Assembly: GCF_900167155.1 (NCBI RefSeq)
Contig: NZ_FUXU01000046.1
Coordinates: 1 to 36,180, forward strand
DNA length: 36,180 bases
From: Enterovibrio nigricans DSM 22720
GTDB taxonomy: Bacteria > Pseudomonadota > Gammaproteobacteria > Enterobacterales > Vibrionaceae
Reading direction: 5' to 3'
Both the position numbers and the translations under genes were made by a program. A model generated the notes under the pieces. The model worked only from the letters and a program-made list of their open reading frames with translations. It did no database searches and was not told where the DNA came from. Within the stretch, counting starts at the first letter, position 1. Each line of letters starts with the position of its first letter. Of this stretch, positions 7,784 through 14,904 are shown piece by piece.

Positions 7784-9262
7784 TTAAAGTTTGAACTGCA
7801 TTAGTGCGGCGAAAATACGGAACTGATTCACAATGTCTGGCTTAAACACACAGTTCAAACGGTTCTGATCACTCGTATCTCGATACAGTTCCAACGTCTC
7901 TTTGAAACCATCGAAATCTTCCATCAACGCACTTGGCACCCAGTCATTATTGGCAAGCTCTAACACGGCATTGCGCATAATCTTTGGTGTCACCACAGGC
8001 TGACCAGGGTCAAGGCGATCAAGTACATCGTCACCTGCCAACTTATGGCGAGGGAATCGGTTAGTCACCATGGTTCGAAGTGAGTAACGCAAGTAACCCA
8101 ATGTCGCTGGTGTAGTAATATCGAGGTAACTTGGGTCTGGGTCGCCATACACGTTCTCACGGTACATTGACACTTCACGCTCAATTGCAATTTCATTACC
8201 TGGCGTAACGGAATAGGTCGCAATGCCATCGTGCAAAAGTAGATTGCGTTCGGTCATGTCCCACTGAGCGGTTTTAGCCGGTGGCAGCAAACTGGTTAGC
8301 ACTAACGTTTGAAGTGGGCGAGCAGGGTCAATACCAAGCGAGTAAGACGCACGGCCTGCATAAGCGGCAGCGAATTCCCAAGGCGAGTTTGGCGAACTGT
8401 TCGTACCCATACACGTAAACAAGAAGTCATTACGCGCAGAGCCAAACGCACCCGTCTCAGCAAAGGTGCCACGGAACGCGGTATAAGCAATGCCTTCAAT
8501 CATCTTGAGTGGGCCCCAACGATTAATCAGCTCGTCACGTAGGTCATTCATTGATTGGGTATCGTTAAATGGCATCACGATATGGTTGTACCATTCGTTC
8601 GGAATCGCCGCGATAACAGCGCTCATGTCTGGCGTTCCTGCACCGCCTGTCATGGCAGTAATCGCAATAGTCACGCCACTGGGCAAAAACTCACCGTCGT
8701 AGTAGTTGTAACGGATATCGATATCGTCGCCCGTAATACCTGTCCATTTACACGTCAGCTCTACAATATCTGTCTCAGCTGTTTTCAAAGCAGCAGTAAC
8801 AGGCAGATTGGTATCAGCATTCACCTTAGCAATGATGGCCGTCGCAATAGAATCAGCATCGTCAGTGTCTTTCACCGTTACCTGCACGCTTTCGCCAGCA
8901 ATCAATAACGCGATCACACCTGCCTTAACCGTGGTTGCCGTAACAGCAATCTCACCCTTAGCCGCACTTGCTGCTAAGTCAGCCACACCCAATGCATACA
9001 CGTCTGTATATTCATTGGTTTTGCGGAACTTCTTAAGCGTAAGAGAAAGCATTGAACCTTTACCGTAAAGGTCATCCATTTGGCTTTCACTTGTCGTAAT
9101 GCGATTCAGTGTAAGTGCGTCAGCACTGCCCGTTGCCAGCTGTTGGCCAAGGACTAATACTTTCTGAGCCAAAGCGGGTGTGCCTGAATTCGCTTCGCTG
9201 TTGTCGATCTCGATATAAACGAGTGGTACTCGAATATCGTTAGGAATAGAGCCTAATGACAT
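7784..9262 (-). CDS. Contractile tail sheath protein (Mu L-like, gp39)
   Basis: A 492-aa tail sheath of the Mu gpL family. The N-terminus IPNDIRVPLVYIEIDNSEAN, the ALAQKVLVLGQQLATGSAD strand-helix unit and the later ITSERN-like region (WDMTERNLLLHDGIATYSVT) are family landmarks. The C-terminal YLRYSLRTMVTNRFPRHKLA block is the conserved core that interlocks neighbouring subunits. The middle has a variable beta-rich insertion (EIAVTATTVKAGVIALLIAG). The start has a perfect GGAG at seven bases. Presence of a sheath makes this a myovirus-type particle. Confidence 0.96.
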   Translation of the reverse strand: MSLGSIPNDIRVPLVYIEIDNSEANSGTPALAQKVLVLGQQLATGSADALTLNRITTSESQMDDLYGKGSMLSLTLKKFRKTNEYTDVYALGVADLAASAAKGEIAVTATTVKAGVIALLIAGESVQVTVKDTDDADSIATAIIAKVNADTNLPVTAALKTAETDIVELTCKWTGITGDDIDIRYNYYDGEFLPSGVTIAITAMTGGAGTPDMSAVIAAIPNEWYNHIVMPFNDTQSMNDLRDELINRWGPLKMIEGIAYTAFRGTFAETGAFGSARNDFLFTCMGTNSSPNSPWEFAAAYAGRASYSLGIDPARPLQTLVLTSLLPPAKTAQWDMTERNLLLHDGIATYSVTPGNEIAIEREVSMYRENVYGDPDPSYLDITTPATLGYLRYSLRTMVTNRFPRHKLAGDDVLDRLDPGQPVVTPKIMRNAVLELANNDWVPSALMEDFDGFKETLELYRDTSDQNRLNCVFKPDIVNQFRIFAALMQFKL

Positions 9263-9264
9263 GC

Positions 9265-9546
9265 TTATTCTCCTTCAGTTTTAGAGGTTGTAGCCTTGGC
9301 TTCTTTCGCCAGCGCTTTCTTTTGTTGCTCGATGGCATCGGCTTTTTCTTTTGCCAGTGCCGCCTTGGCTGCATCCCAATCTTTTTGAGGGACTAGCACC
9401 ACGTCGCCATCATTAATTCTTCGAACCCAGTAGCCTGTGCGTTCGACTTCTTCACCAGCTGCGTTAACAAAACCACCTTCAGGTTTGCGTACAGGCACTT
9501 CGGCGCTCTTGGGTTTAATGGGGATCAGATTCTTTTTTAACGACAT
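9265..9546 (-). CDS. Mu gp38-like protein (DUF2635)
   Basis: A 93-aa protein of the DUF2635 family. The hallmark is VPVRKPEGGFVNAAGEEV followed by a YWVRRINDGDVVLV segment. In Mu relatives this gene always precedes the sheath gene; a head-tail joining role is plausible but not established. The C-terminal 40 residues are a lysine/alanine-rich helix. AGGA lies seven bases before the ATG, and the stop is two bases before the sheath start codon. Confidence 0.9.
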   Translation of the reverse strand: MSLKKNLIPIKPKSAEVPVRKPEGGFVNAAGEEVERTGYWVRRINDGDVVLVPQKDWDAAKAALAKEKADAIEQQKKALAKEAKATTSKTEGE

Positions 9547-9573
9547 GATTAAGTCCTATATTTTTGTCACGGT

Positions 9574-10164
9574 TTATTGAGGCAGCTTCACTTCACCATC
9601 AATGGTGGGTGCGCCATCTGCGATTTCACCTTTCAGACCAAAGGTAATGAAGTCATCTAACGTACTGAGATCAATCTCTTCATCTAAGTACCATTGCTGC
9701 GACCAAGTGACAGACCAGATAGCAATACCAAGCCTGTCAATTTCACCGCTGTATAAATTGTCACTACGTACGTTTTCAACGCGACCATAGGATGTTGGCA
9801 GTGCGCTTCTATCCACCAGTTCACGTACTAACTTTCCTGCGACCACTTCAGCACGTAGGTCTTTTTCGTAACCGAACTGGTCGGTGGTAAACACATAGGC
9901 CACCAGGTTAACGTTACCAATTAAGCGATTACCCACAGTTTCATATTGCGGAACACGTAGGGCAGCAATACGAACGCCACCGTCACGGTTCGACATCCAG
10001 CGCTTAATATCATCAGCCTTATCAAAGCGGCCAATGTGGCGCTCAACGGTTTGGATCTTTTCTATTTCACGCACACCACCTTCAAGCTTTGGCTTAAGGT
10101 ACTGAACGATTTCATTCACGGCCCAAACGGTAGAACCACTGGTGGTAAAGTCGGGTCTAGACAT
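9574..10164 (-). CDS. Mu gp37-like protein (DUF1834), probable tail terminator
   Basis: This 196-aa protein belongs to DUF1834, the Mu gp37 family, thought from structural similarity to cap the top of the tail. Family segments visible are NEIVQYLKPKLEGGVREIEK near the N-terminus, the VAYVFTTDQFGYEKDLRAEV core and a WSVTWSQQWYLDEEID close. It overlaps the upstream morphogenesis gene by eight bases and has GGAG seven bases before ATG. The functional assignment is inference; the family call is firm. Confidence 0.87.
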   Translation of the reverse strand: MSRPDFTTSGSTVWAVNEIVQYLKPKLEGGVREIEKIQTVERHIGRFDKADDIKRWMSNRDGGVRIAALRVPQYETVGNRLIGNVNLVAYVFTTDQFGYEKDLRAEVVAGKLVRELVDRSALPTSYGRVENVRSDNLYSGEIDRLGIAIWSVTWSQQWYLDEEIDLSTLDDFITFGLKGEIADGAPTIDGEVKLPQ

Positions 10165-10702
10165 TCATTAACTCCTTCCAGAAGTCACCGATAACCGCAT
10201 ACACTTCAGATTGGTTGTCGGTACTTAGCCCTAAGTATTCACTCTGTGGAATGTTCATCATGCGAGTGAACGCCCCTACAGACTGATAGACCGGAAATGC
10301 CAACGCTTTACCAAAGGCTTGTGTGATAAGGCGCGTATGAGCAGACACTTGAACCGGACCAGAAAAGCCATCTTGATGAACGCCAGCGTAGGCCAGCGGC
10401 GATCCAATTCGAACTTGGTTGCGCTGCACCTGGTACTGGATGGAGTCCAACAAATCGCCTTCGCCTTGCAAAAGGGATTGGTTTCCATGTCGAGTCTTCG
10501 CATAACTGCTAGACCAATCATCCCAACGCTGACCATCAGGTGACGTTTTCTCATCGGCGATTCTTCTTCTGGTTTGGCTCTCTACAATTCCACCTAACGA
10601 ATCAAGCAATTCAACTTTGTGCTTTGGGTCGCTTAGGGTTTCAAGCAGCTGTTGATAGCGCTCAAGCTCTTGCGTTCCCGACACTTGAACACCAATCGAC
10701 AT
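10157..10702 (-). CDS. Phage virion morphogenesis protein (Mu G/P2 S-like tail completion)
   Basis: A 181-aa protein of the phage virion morphogenesis family (PF05069). Landmarks are the N-terminal GVQVSGTQELERYQQLLETL, SQTRRRIADEKTSPDGQRWD and the LLQGEGDLLDSIQYQV block, leading to the GSPLAYAGVHQDG segment. The family acts in tail completion and head-tail connection. Unlike Mu, where G lies between F and I, here it sits between the gp36 and gp37 homologues, clustering all connector genes. It shares the ATG/stop boundary with the DUF1320 gene. Confidence 0.92.
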   Translation of the reverse strand: MSIGVQVSGTQELERYQQLLETLSDPKHKVELLDSLGGIVESQTRRRIADEKTSPDGQRWDDWSSSYAKTRHGNQSLLQGEGDLLDSIQYQVQRNQVRIGSPLAYAGVHQDGFSGPVQVSAHTRLITQAFGKALAFPVYQSVGAFTRMMNIPQSEYLGLSTDNQSEVYAVIGDFWKELMNV

Positions 10703-11136
10703 TACAAGACGCCTTTCAAACTGTTGCGGGTGAACTGGCGCTCGTTCTCTTGAATCAGCTCAACCTTGCCCACGCTGCTTTCGCTTGGGGCTTCGATGGT
10801 TGGCAAACCAAGTTCGCGCTTGCCATTGGCTATCTCACGCAGGGTTTCAAGCTGCATCTTGTAGCGCTCTTCTAGTAGGTTCGTGGCCTGTTGGTCACGG
10901 TCGGCTAACCAGTAGAACGCAATAGTGATGGCAACCTTATTCAACATGCCTGGCACAGTCGGCAGTGGCAGAACATAACGACGACCTAAGAAAGAGTTAA
11001 TCTCTTCATCAGCTTGGTCTAATGCCTGGTTAATCCAAACATCGTTGAGTTCGCCTGTGGTGCGGTCTACCGCAAAGTTCCACAGCATCTGCTCATCACG
11101 ATCAAGTAAGTCTTGTTTAGTTGCGTAAGTTGCCAT
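10702..11136 (-). CDS. Mu gp36-like head-tail connector (DUF1320)
   Basis: A 144-aa DUF1320 protein. The opening YATKQDLLDRDEQMLWNFA, a central INQALDQADEEINSFLGRRY and a VAITIAFYWLADRD helix are the standard family pattern. Proteins of this fold act as adaptors below the portal in Mu-like and related phages. AGG lies upstream of the ATG, and the stop abuts the morphogenesis gene start. Size and order match Mu gp36. Confidence 0.92.
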   Translation of the reverse strand: MATYATKQDLLDRDEQMLWNFAVDRTTGELNDVWINQALDQADEEINSFLGRRYVLPLPTVPGMLNKVAITIAFYWLADRDQQATNLLEERYKMQLETLREIANGKRELGLPTIEAPSESSVGKVELIQENERQFTRNSLKGVL

Positions 11137-11160
11137 CGTATTTACTACCTTTTAAAAACG

Positions 11161-11784
11161 TTATTGCTGCATGTCTTGAAGATCGAGTACGTCTTCAAGC
11201 TCAACAACTTCAACCGTCAGGTGCGGCTCGTCGTGTACTCGCTTCGCCTTTTCAGGAGAGAGGAACACCACGCACTCTGGTTCATGATCTTTCGCATGAA
11301 CTCGCGCAGACGCATCCGGCTCTTGCTCCACCACAAGCACCAGTTTTTCTTGGAGACGATGGAACTGAACGCCTGAGCGCCAAAACCCAGCATCTGATTT
11401 AGCGCATACTTTGAAAGCGCCAAGAATACCGATAGCGTCAACGCCATCCCCAGGATGAACCACATCATCTTTCTTTGAATCCACTTTCTCACTTGCCTTT
11501 CCTTCTTTGGTTTCAGTGCCCACCACCGACGCATCTTGCTCCGGCTTGTCGTTCTCCACCTTTTCAAGTTTCTTAGAATCAGGCTCTGATTGAGATGAAC
11601 TTTCAGCTGTTGATGCTTCCGGTTCGGTAGTTTTTAACTGAACATTGGTTTCAGCTTCTGCTTCGGCCTTTAATTCAGCATCGGCGTTGTCGAGTGCTTT
11701 CTGTTCGGCTTCCGCTTTAGCGGTGGAGGAATTTCCTTCCACTTTTCCAACTTTTCCAGTTGTTGATTTTTTAGTTCCACTCAC
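11161..11784 (-). CDS. Mu gp35-like protein (HI1506-related) with long charged linker
   Basis: This 207-aa protein has two very different halves. Residues 1-110 are low complexity, rich in Ala/Glu/Lys/Ser/Asp (runs such as KAEAEQKALDNADAELKAEA), and predicted by eye to be disordered. The C-terminal half contains FKVCAKSDAGFWRSGVQFHR, the signature of HI1506-related/Mu gp35 proteins, followed by beta strands. It starts at GTG with GGAG six bases upstream. Its function is unknown; the position between head and connector genes suggests a minor head or connector role. Confidence 0.82.
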   Translation of the reverse strand: MSGTKKSTTGKVGKVEGNSSTAKAEAEQKALDNADAELKAEAEAETNVQLKTTEPEASTAESSSQSEPDSKKLEKVENDKPEQDASVVGTETKEGKASEKVDSKKDDVVHPGDGVDAIGILGAFKVCAKSDAGFWRSGVQFHRLQEKLVLVVEQEPDASARVHAKDHEPECVVFLSPEKAKRVHDEPHLTVEVVELEDVLDLQDMQQ

Positions 11785-11822
11785 TGTGAACTCCTTTAAA
11801 CGAATATTTAATGGCGATTAAA

Positions 11823-12380
11823 TTACGGTTTAATGCCCCAGAAACTCATGATCACACCCGCTGAAGAGGGCAACCCATTCGCCGCACCAAATGAAACCAA
11901 TGACACTTGGCTGCTTGCATCCGTTGTATAGTGACGCCAACGGAACTTGTCGCCAGCAAGCAAAGAAATGGAAACAGTGAAGTCATTCGGGCGTTTTTCA
12001 TTATCGAATTGAAAGCCAAGGGTTAACGGTCGATGGCTACCTGAAACAGGAACCCAATTGCTACCATCAAACACCTCAGCAAACATGCCCCAATCACTGG
12101 CCGCAAAAGGTGAACTCTCACGCAGTACCAAAGCATTGATACTCACCATGCCGCTAAAGTCTTTTAAAGCGGTTGATTCGCCAGTCACCAGGTCAACGTC
12201 TATATCAGGAGAGGCCAAAGGCACATCGTTGAATAGAATCGTTTCCGGTGTATTGTCTGCCGCGAGCGTTTGTTTTAAATCGTTCGCATCTGGCGTGACA
12301 TAACTGGCACGCATGAGCAAAACAGATTCAGGTGCTGGTGTAGCGCTTTGGCTTATCAGTGGTGAGTTTTCAAAAAACAT
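11823..12380 (-). CDS. Uncharacterised beta-rich structural protein (candidate head decoration/fibre)
   Basis: A 185-aa protein with no Mu counterpart, in the head operon between the 82-aa gene and the gp35 homologue. It is beta-rich, with a C-terminal half (FAEVFDGSNWVPVSGSHRPL, then FTVSISLLAGDKFRWRHYTT) that resembles trimeric C1q/TNF-like jelly rolls used in head fibres. It ends in an aromatic GVIMSFWGIKP. GAGG lies seven bases before the ATG. The head decoration/fibre proposal is inference from position and strand pattern; I do not recognise a named family. Confidence 0.7.
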   Translation of the reverse strand: MFFENSPLISQSATPAPESVLLMRASYVTPDANDLKQTLAADNTPETILFNDVPLASPDIDVDLVTGESTALKDFSGMVSINALVLRESSPFAASDWGMFAEVFDGSNWVPVSGSHRPLTLGFQFDNEKRPNDFTVSISLLAGDKFRWRHYTTDASSQVSLVSFGAANGLPSSAGVIMSFWGIKP

Positions 12381-12382
12381 AC

Positions 12383-12631
12383 TTAACCCTCGGTAACAAT
12401 GAGGTGCGTTTTAGCGGTAACACTGCGTGCATAAATAGGTTTAGCAACAGCGCGAGACCAACCTTTAGCATCATATAAACCAATGCTATGCCCCCACTTC
12501 TCAGCGGCGTCAGGCTTTGCATCTTCCACTCTGAACGTAGCGACGCTTCCACCTTCATTTTCCATGTAGCCAGCAGCTTCACTAGAGATTAGCGTCCAAT
12601 CATCAGAATTGATTTCTATTCGAGTAGTCAT
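12383..12631 (-). CDS. Small hypothetical protein after the major head gene
   Basis: An 82-aa acidic protein of unknown function, two bases upstream of the putative head fibre gene and 85 bases after the major head protein. It begins MTTRIEINSDDWTLISSEAA and has a strand-rich segment (GGSVATFRVEDAKP, IGLYDAKGWSRA, KTHLIVTEG). The AGGAG Shine-Dalgarno is excellent, so high expression is likely. It may be an attachment base or partner for the next gene's product; that is inference only. Confidence 0.75.
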   Translation of the reverse strand: MTTRIEINSDDWTLISSEAAGYMENEGGSVATFRVEDAKPDAAEKWGHSIGLYDAKGWSRAVAKPIYARSVTAKTHLIVTEG

Positions 12632-12650
12632 GAATTCTCCTTGATAGCGT

Positions 12651-12670
12651 GGCGGTGATTGAACACCGCC
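12651..12670 (-). repeat. Hairpin in the T to 82-aa gene intergenic region
   Basis: A perfect 7-bp stem (GGCGGTG / CACCGCC) with a 6-base loop lies in the 85-base gap after the major head gene. There is no T-run, so it is not an intrinsic terminator. It could stabilise the 3' end of the abundant major head transcript or attenuate downstream expression. The role is inferred. Confidence 0.45.
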
Positions 12671-12716
12671 AGCTCGTCATCGCCCTAGGGCTGATAAGCG
12701 GTTACGCTGTTATCGA

Positions 12717-13613
12717 TTACTCGACTTCGGTACTAACAACAATTTCAACGTCGTTGTAGTAGATGTTGGAATCACCACCTTCAATCAACATGCGGCTAAT
12801 AAGCTTCTTAGCAGCAGCTTCGTTCGCAGGGCCAACCACAAGCGTGGTAGCGCGAGTGCCAAGGCGAGTGCCGTTTGCACGTTTCATCTCTAGCAGCTGC
12901 TTCTTCGCCAATGCATAGTTCGCTTCGTTTAGCGTGTCTTTAGAACCAATCGCGATTTGAGGGAAAGAGAAACCAACGTTACAACGACCATCAACACCCG
13001 CTGCAAGCTTGTTATTAAACCAGGTGTATTCTTCGCTTGGGTTCATGTTCTTGAACACGAACGGGCGACGGTTTTGGAAGACAATAGGCTTAATCACTTT
13101 GGATGTATCAAGCAAGAACCACGCTTCACCAGTGTCAGTTGACGGGTCACCCACCACGTTCGAGAACGTTGACGCAGGTGTGGTTTCTAACGGGTGATCA
13201 CTATCAAAGTAGTTTTGGCCGTCGTAACACAATGTTGTAAAGCCATCAGACAAAAGCTTGTACGTTAAAGTGTCTGGGAAGTAAGCAACGTCTTCACCGT
13301 ATTTTTGAGCGATGACGGAATACATACCAATCTGGTCATCTTCAACGTCTTCACGTTTAACGAAAATTGAGCTTTCCCACGTTTTGTTTTCGATCGAATA
13401 ACCATGCTTACCAATATCAACCAGTTGGCGATCACCAACCCACTCGGCAATACCTGGTAAGTCTTTTAGCCAACCGTAATAGTTTGCCGCACCTGAGCTT
13501 GGTACTTCAGTGGCAACCATGCTCCATTGCGGTTTTGCAGCATCTACGCCTTTGGTGTAGGCGGTGGACATTGTGACAAACAACGCCTCTAAAATTTGAG
13601 CTTCAGTAGCCAT
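12717..13613 (-). CDS. Major head protein (Mu T-like, gp34)
   Basis: A 298-aa Mu-type major capsid subunit. Landmarks are the N-terminal MATEAQILEALFVTMSTAY, WLKDLPGIAEWVGDRQ, the conserved ENKTWESSIFVKREDVEDDQ segment and YDGQNYFDSDHPLE in the middle. It is processed with, and assembled on, the scaffold encoded just upstream. GGAG lies upstream of the ATG, and the start is three bases after the stop of the protease/scaffold gene. The gene should be among the most highly expressed late genes. Confidence 0.96.
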   Translation of the reverse strand: MATEAQILEALFVTMSTAYTKGVDAAKPQWSMVATEVPSSGAANYYGWLKDLPGIAEWVGDRQLVDIGKHGYSIENKTWESSIFVKREDVEDDQIGMYSVIAQKYGEDVAYFPDTLTYKLLSDGFTTLCYDGQNYFDSDHPLETTPASTFSNVVGDPSTDTGEAWFLLDTSKVIKPIVFQNRRPFVFKNMNPSEEYTWFNNKLAAGVDGRCNVGFSFPQIAIGSKDTLNEANYALAKKQLLEMKRANGTRLGTRATTLVVGPANEAAAKKLISRMLIEGGDSNIYYNDVEIVVSTEVE

Positions 13614-13616
13614 TGG

Positions 13617-14120
13617 TTACTCTCCTTTGCCTTGCTTTTGTTTTTGTTTCAGGAAGTCTTCTTGAGACACATTCATTTTTCGGCACATCGCAATTTCATG
13701 CTCTTCAAGCTTTACGTCACCTTGTTTTTCTTTAGGTGTCTTGTGCTGTGAATTGGTTGCGATAGATGGTGCGGTTTCAACGAACGCTTCGAACTGAGCA
13801 ATGCCACCTTCAGCGCGACACATACCAACAAACATCTCTTTGTTCGCAGGGGCAACCTTGCCGTCATCAATCGCAGCCTGAACCAAGTCATCGATTTTCT
13901 GATCGTCAATTTCTTTTAACTGAGCTTCAGCTGTCGCGGCGCGGTTCAGTGCAACGGTGTGTGTTTCAATTGGGATGAACTTAGTTAAGTCCGGCGTAGC
14001 GGCACGGTTTAGCGCAATGTCTTTCTCAGACTTAAGTGAATTAATTGCGGTAACACCTTGCTCTTCGGTCGCGTCTGCGGCTAGGCCAAGCGCGGCTGCA
14101 ATCAGCTGTGGAAGCTTCAT
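13617..14120 (-). CDS. Nested scaffold protein (Mu Z-like), in-frame internal start in the protease gene
   Basis: Inside the protease gene an in-frame ATG at 14120 (MKLPQLIAAALGLAADATEE) is preceded by AGAGGA at six bases, a strong internal Shine-Dalgarno. It would give a 167-aa helical, acidic product equal to the C-terminal scaffold domain. In Mu, gene Z overlaps I in the same frame and encodes the scaffold in exactly this way. The start signal is seen directly; independent synthesis is inferred. Confidence 0.7.
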   Translation of the reverse strand: MKLPQLIAAALGLAADATEEQGVTAINSLKSEKDIALNRAATPDLTKFIPIETHTVALNRAATAEAQLKEIDDQKIDDLVQAAIDDGKVAPANKEMFVGMCRAEGGIAQFEAFVETAPSIATNSQHKTPKEKQGDVKLEEHEIAMCRKMNVSQEDFLKQKQKQGKGE

Positions 14121-14591
14121 GTCGGTTTCCTCTTGTCGATTAAGGGCAGGTACATAAAAGTTAGGTTTGTTGGTCAGCCCAGCACTGCTCATCGCAGTGA
14201 TGACGCCTTCGTCGTCGTAGTGAAAAGCAGGGGAATAATAGAGGTAACGCTTCTCTTCAATAGCCCAGCGGCCTTGGTAGTTCCATTCCACTTGAGCCCA
14301 AATCTCACCATCACGGTTTTCAAGCGCTAGAATCCAACCGTAGGCTTCAGCGCCTTCACCTTTGGGGGCTTTGATTTCGGTGGCATGTTCTAAATCGAAA
14401 GGCAGTTTGGCATTGAAAGCGCTCACAATGGCGTCAGGGTTACTGTTTAACCACATGCGACCATCGCGACCTTTGGCTTCACCTTTTGGGATCATCGGTA
14501 TCCAAACCGTATTGGTGTCTTGCTCTGTACCCAAACCATCAATAACAGTTTGGGAAAGGTTAAAGCACTTGGCCAAATGGGTTTTCTTCAT
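13617..14591 (-). CDS. Prohead protease with scaffold domain (Mu I-like)
   Basis: A 324-aa Mu-like I protein, the prohead maturation protease with a C-terminal scaffold. The N-terminal half shows the family pattern (WLNSNPDAIVSAFNAKLPFD, HATEIKAPKGEGAEAYGWI, WALEEKRYLYYSPAF-like). The second half is a charged helical scaffold ending in KQKQKQGKGE. I chose the ATG at 14591, six bases after GGAG, rather than the in-frame ATG at 14603, whose own bases supply that Shine-Dalgarno. The gene carries a nested start for Z and follows a non-coding region with two terminators. Confidence 0.93.
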   Translation of the reverse strand: MKKTHLAKCFNLSQTVIDGLGTEQDTNTVWIPMIPKGEAKGRDGRMWLNSNPDAIVSAFNAKLPFDLEHATEIKAPKGEGAEAYGWILALENRDGEIWAQVEWNYQGRWAIEEKRYLYYSPAFHYDDEGVITAMSSAGLTNKPNFYVPALNRQEETDMKLPQLIAAALGLAADATEEQGVTAINSLKSEKDIALNRAATPDLTKFIPIETHTVALNRAATAEAQLKEIDDQKIDDLVQAAIDDGKVAPANKEMFVGMCRAEGGIAQFEAFVETAPSIATNSQHKTPKEKQGDVKLEEHEIAMCRKMNVSQEDFLKQKQKQGKGE

Positions 14592-14613
14592 TACTCGCTC
14601 CATAAATCAGAAC

Positions 14614-14629
14614 TTACATAACAACCTCC
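14614..14629 (-). promoter_or_regulatory. AUG-UAA minigene with perfect Shine-Dalgarno in the leader of gene I
   Basis: Upstream of the protease gene the minus strand reads GGAGG, five bases, then ATG TAA. This is a start codon followed directly by a stop (14619-14614) with a better ribosome site than gene I itself. It lies 22 bases before the gene I start at 14591. Minimal ORFs of this type can stall or recycle ribosomes, so it may tune gene I translation. It could also be the remnant start of a lost gene. Confidence 0.5.
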
Positions 14630-14675
14630 TCATTGGATTAGTTGGTATGAACTCGTTTCGTGGAGTTAAGAATGC

Positions 14676-14713
14676 AAAAAAAAAGCAACCGACGAAAAAT
14701 AACGTCGGTTGCT
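14676..14713 (-). terminator. Strong intrinsic terminator upstream of gene I
   Basis: On the minus strand an 11-bp perfect stem (AGCAACCGACG / CGTCGGTTGCT) with an eight-base A/T loop is followed by a run of nine T. It would end transcripts arriving from the portal/F operon, so gene I and the downstream head-tail operon need their own late promoter, as in Mu (PI). The opposite strand has a weaker T-rich tail. Confidence 0.85.
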
Positions 14714-14772
14714 CTATTTTGAGAAAGGGGAATGAATTGAATTGCGATTGCTAAGGGCTTAAAGATTACCCG

Positions 14773-14795
14773 AAAAAATCAGCTTATCAAGCTGA
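14773..14795 (-). terminator. Second intrinsic terminator downstream of the F-like gene
   Basis: On the minus strand TCAGCTT-gat-AAGCTGA is followed by six T. It lies about 110 bases after the F-like gene and 60 bases before the stronger terminator, giving a tandem pair. Together they isolate the packaging operon from the head operon. Confidence 0.75.
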
Positions 14796-14832
14796 CTTGT
14801 GCAATCTCACCTAAAATAGTTTACTGAACCAT

Positions 14833-14854
14833 GTTTAAACACCGTTTAAATCGA
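14833..14854. repeat. GTTTAAAC palindromes in the mid-phage intergenic region
   Basis: GTTTAAAC (14833-14840) is followed after three bases by GTTTAAATCGA (14844-14854). The same two elements occur next to the repressor gene at the phage left end (30416-30434, GTTTAAAC then TCGATTTAAAC). The gap (14592-14904) is near the middle of the phage and just upstream of gene I. In Mu the strong gyrase site lies just upstream of gene I as well. A shared protein-binding or replication role is inference. Confidence 0.4.
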
Positions 14855-14904
14855 CTCAGATTTGTTAGAACTTTTTTAAACGACACATTGTAGCCATTTT
14901 ACAA

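Noticed and set aside
8490-9068. Several plus-strand open frames over the tail sheath gene
   Set aside because: Overlap a well-supported conserved gene on the other strand; no start signals.
11113-11402. Two plus-strand open frames opposite the gp35-like gene
   Set aside because: Mutually overlapping in different frames, no ribosome sites, opposite to a recognised domain.
14362-14754. Plus-strand 130-aa open frame across the protease start and terminator
   Set aside because: Runs through a strong terminator stem and lies antisense to a conserved gene; no ribosome site.
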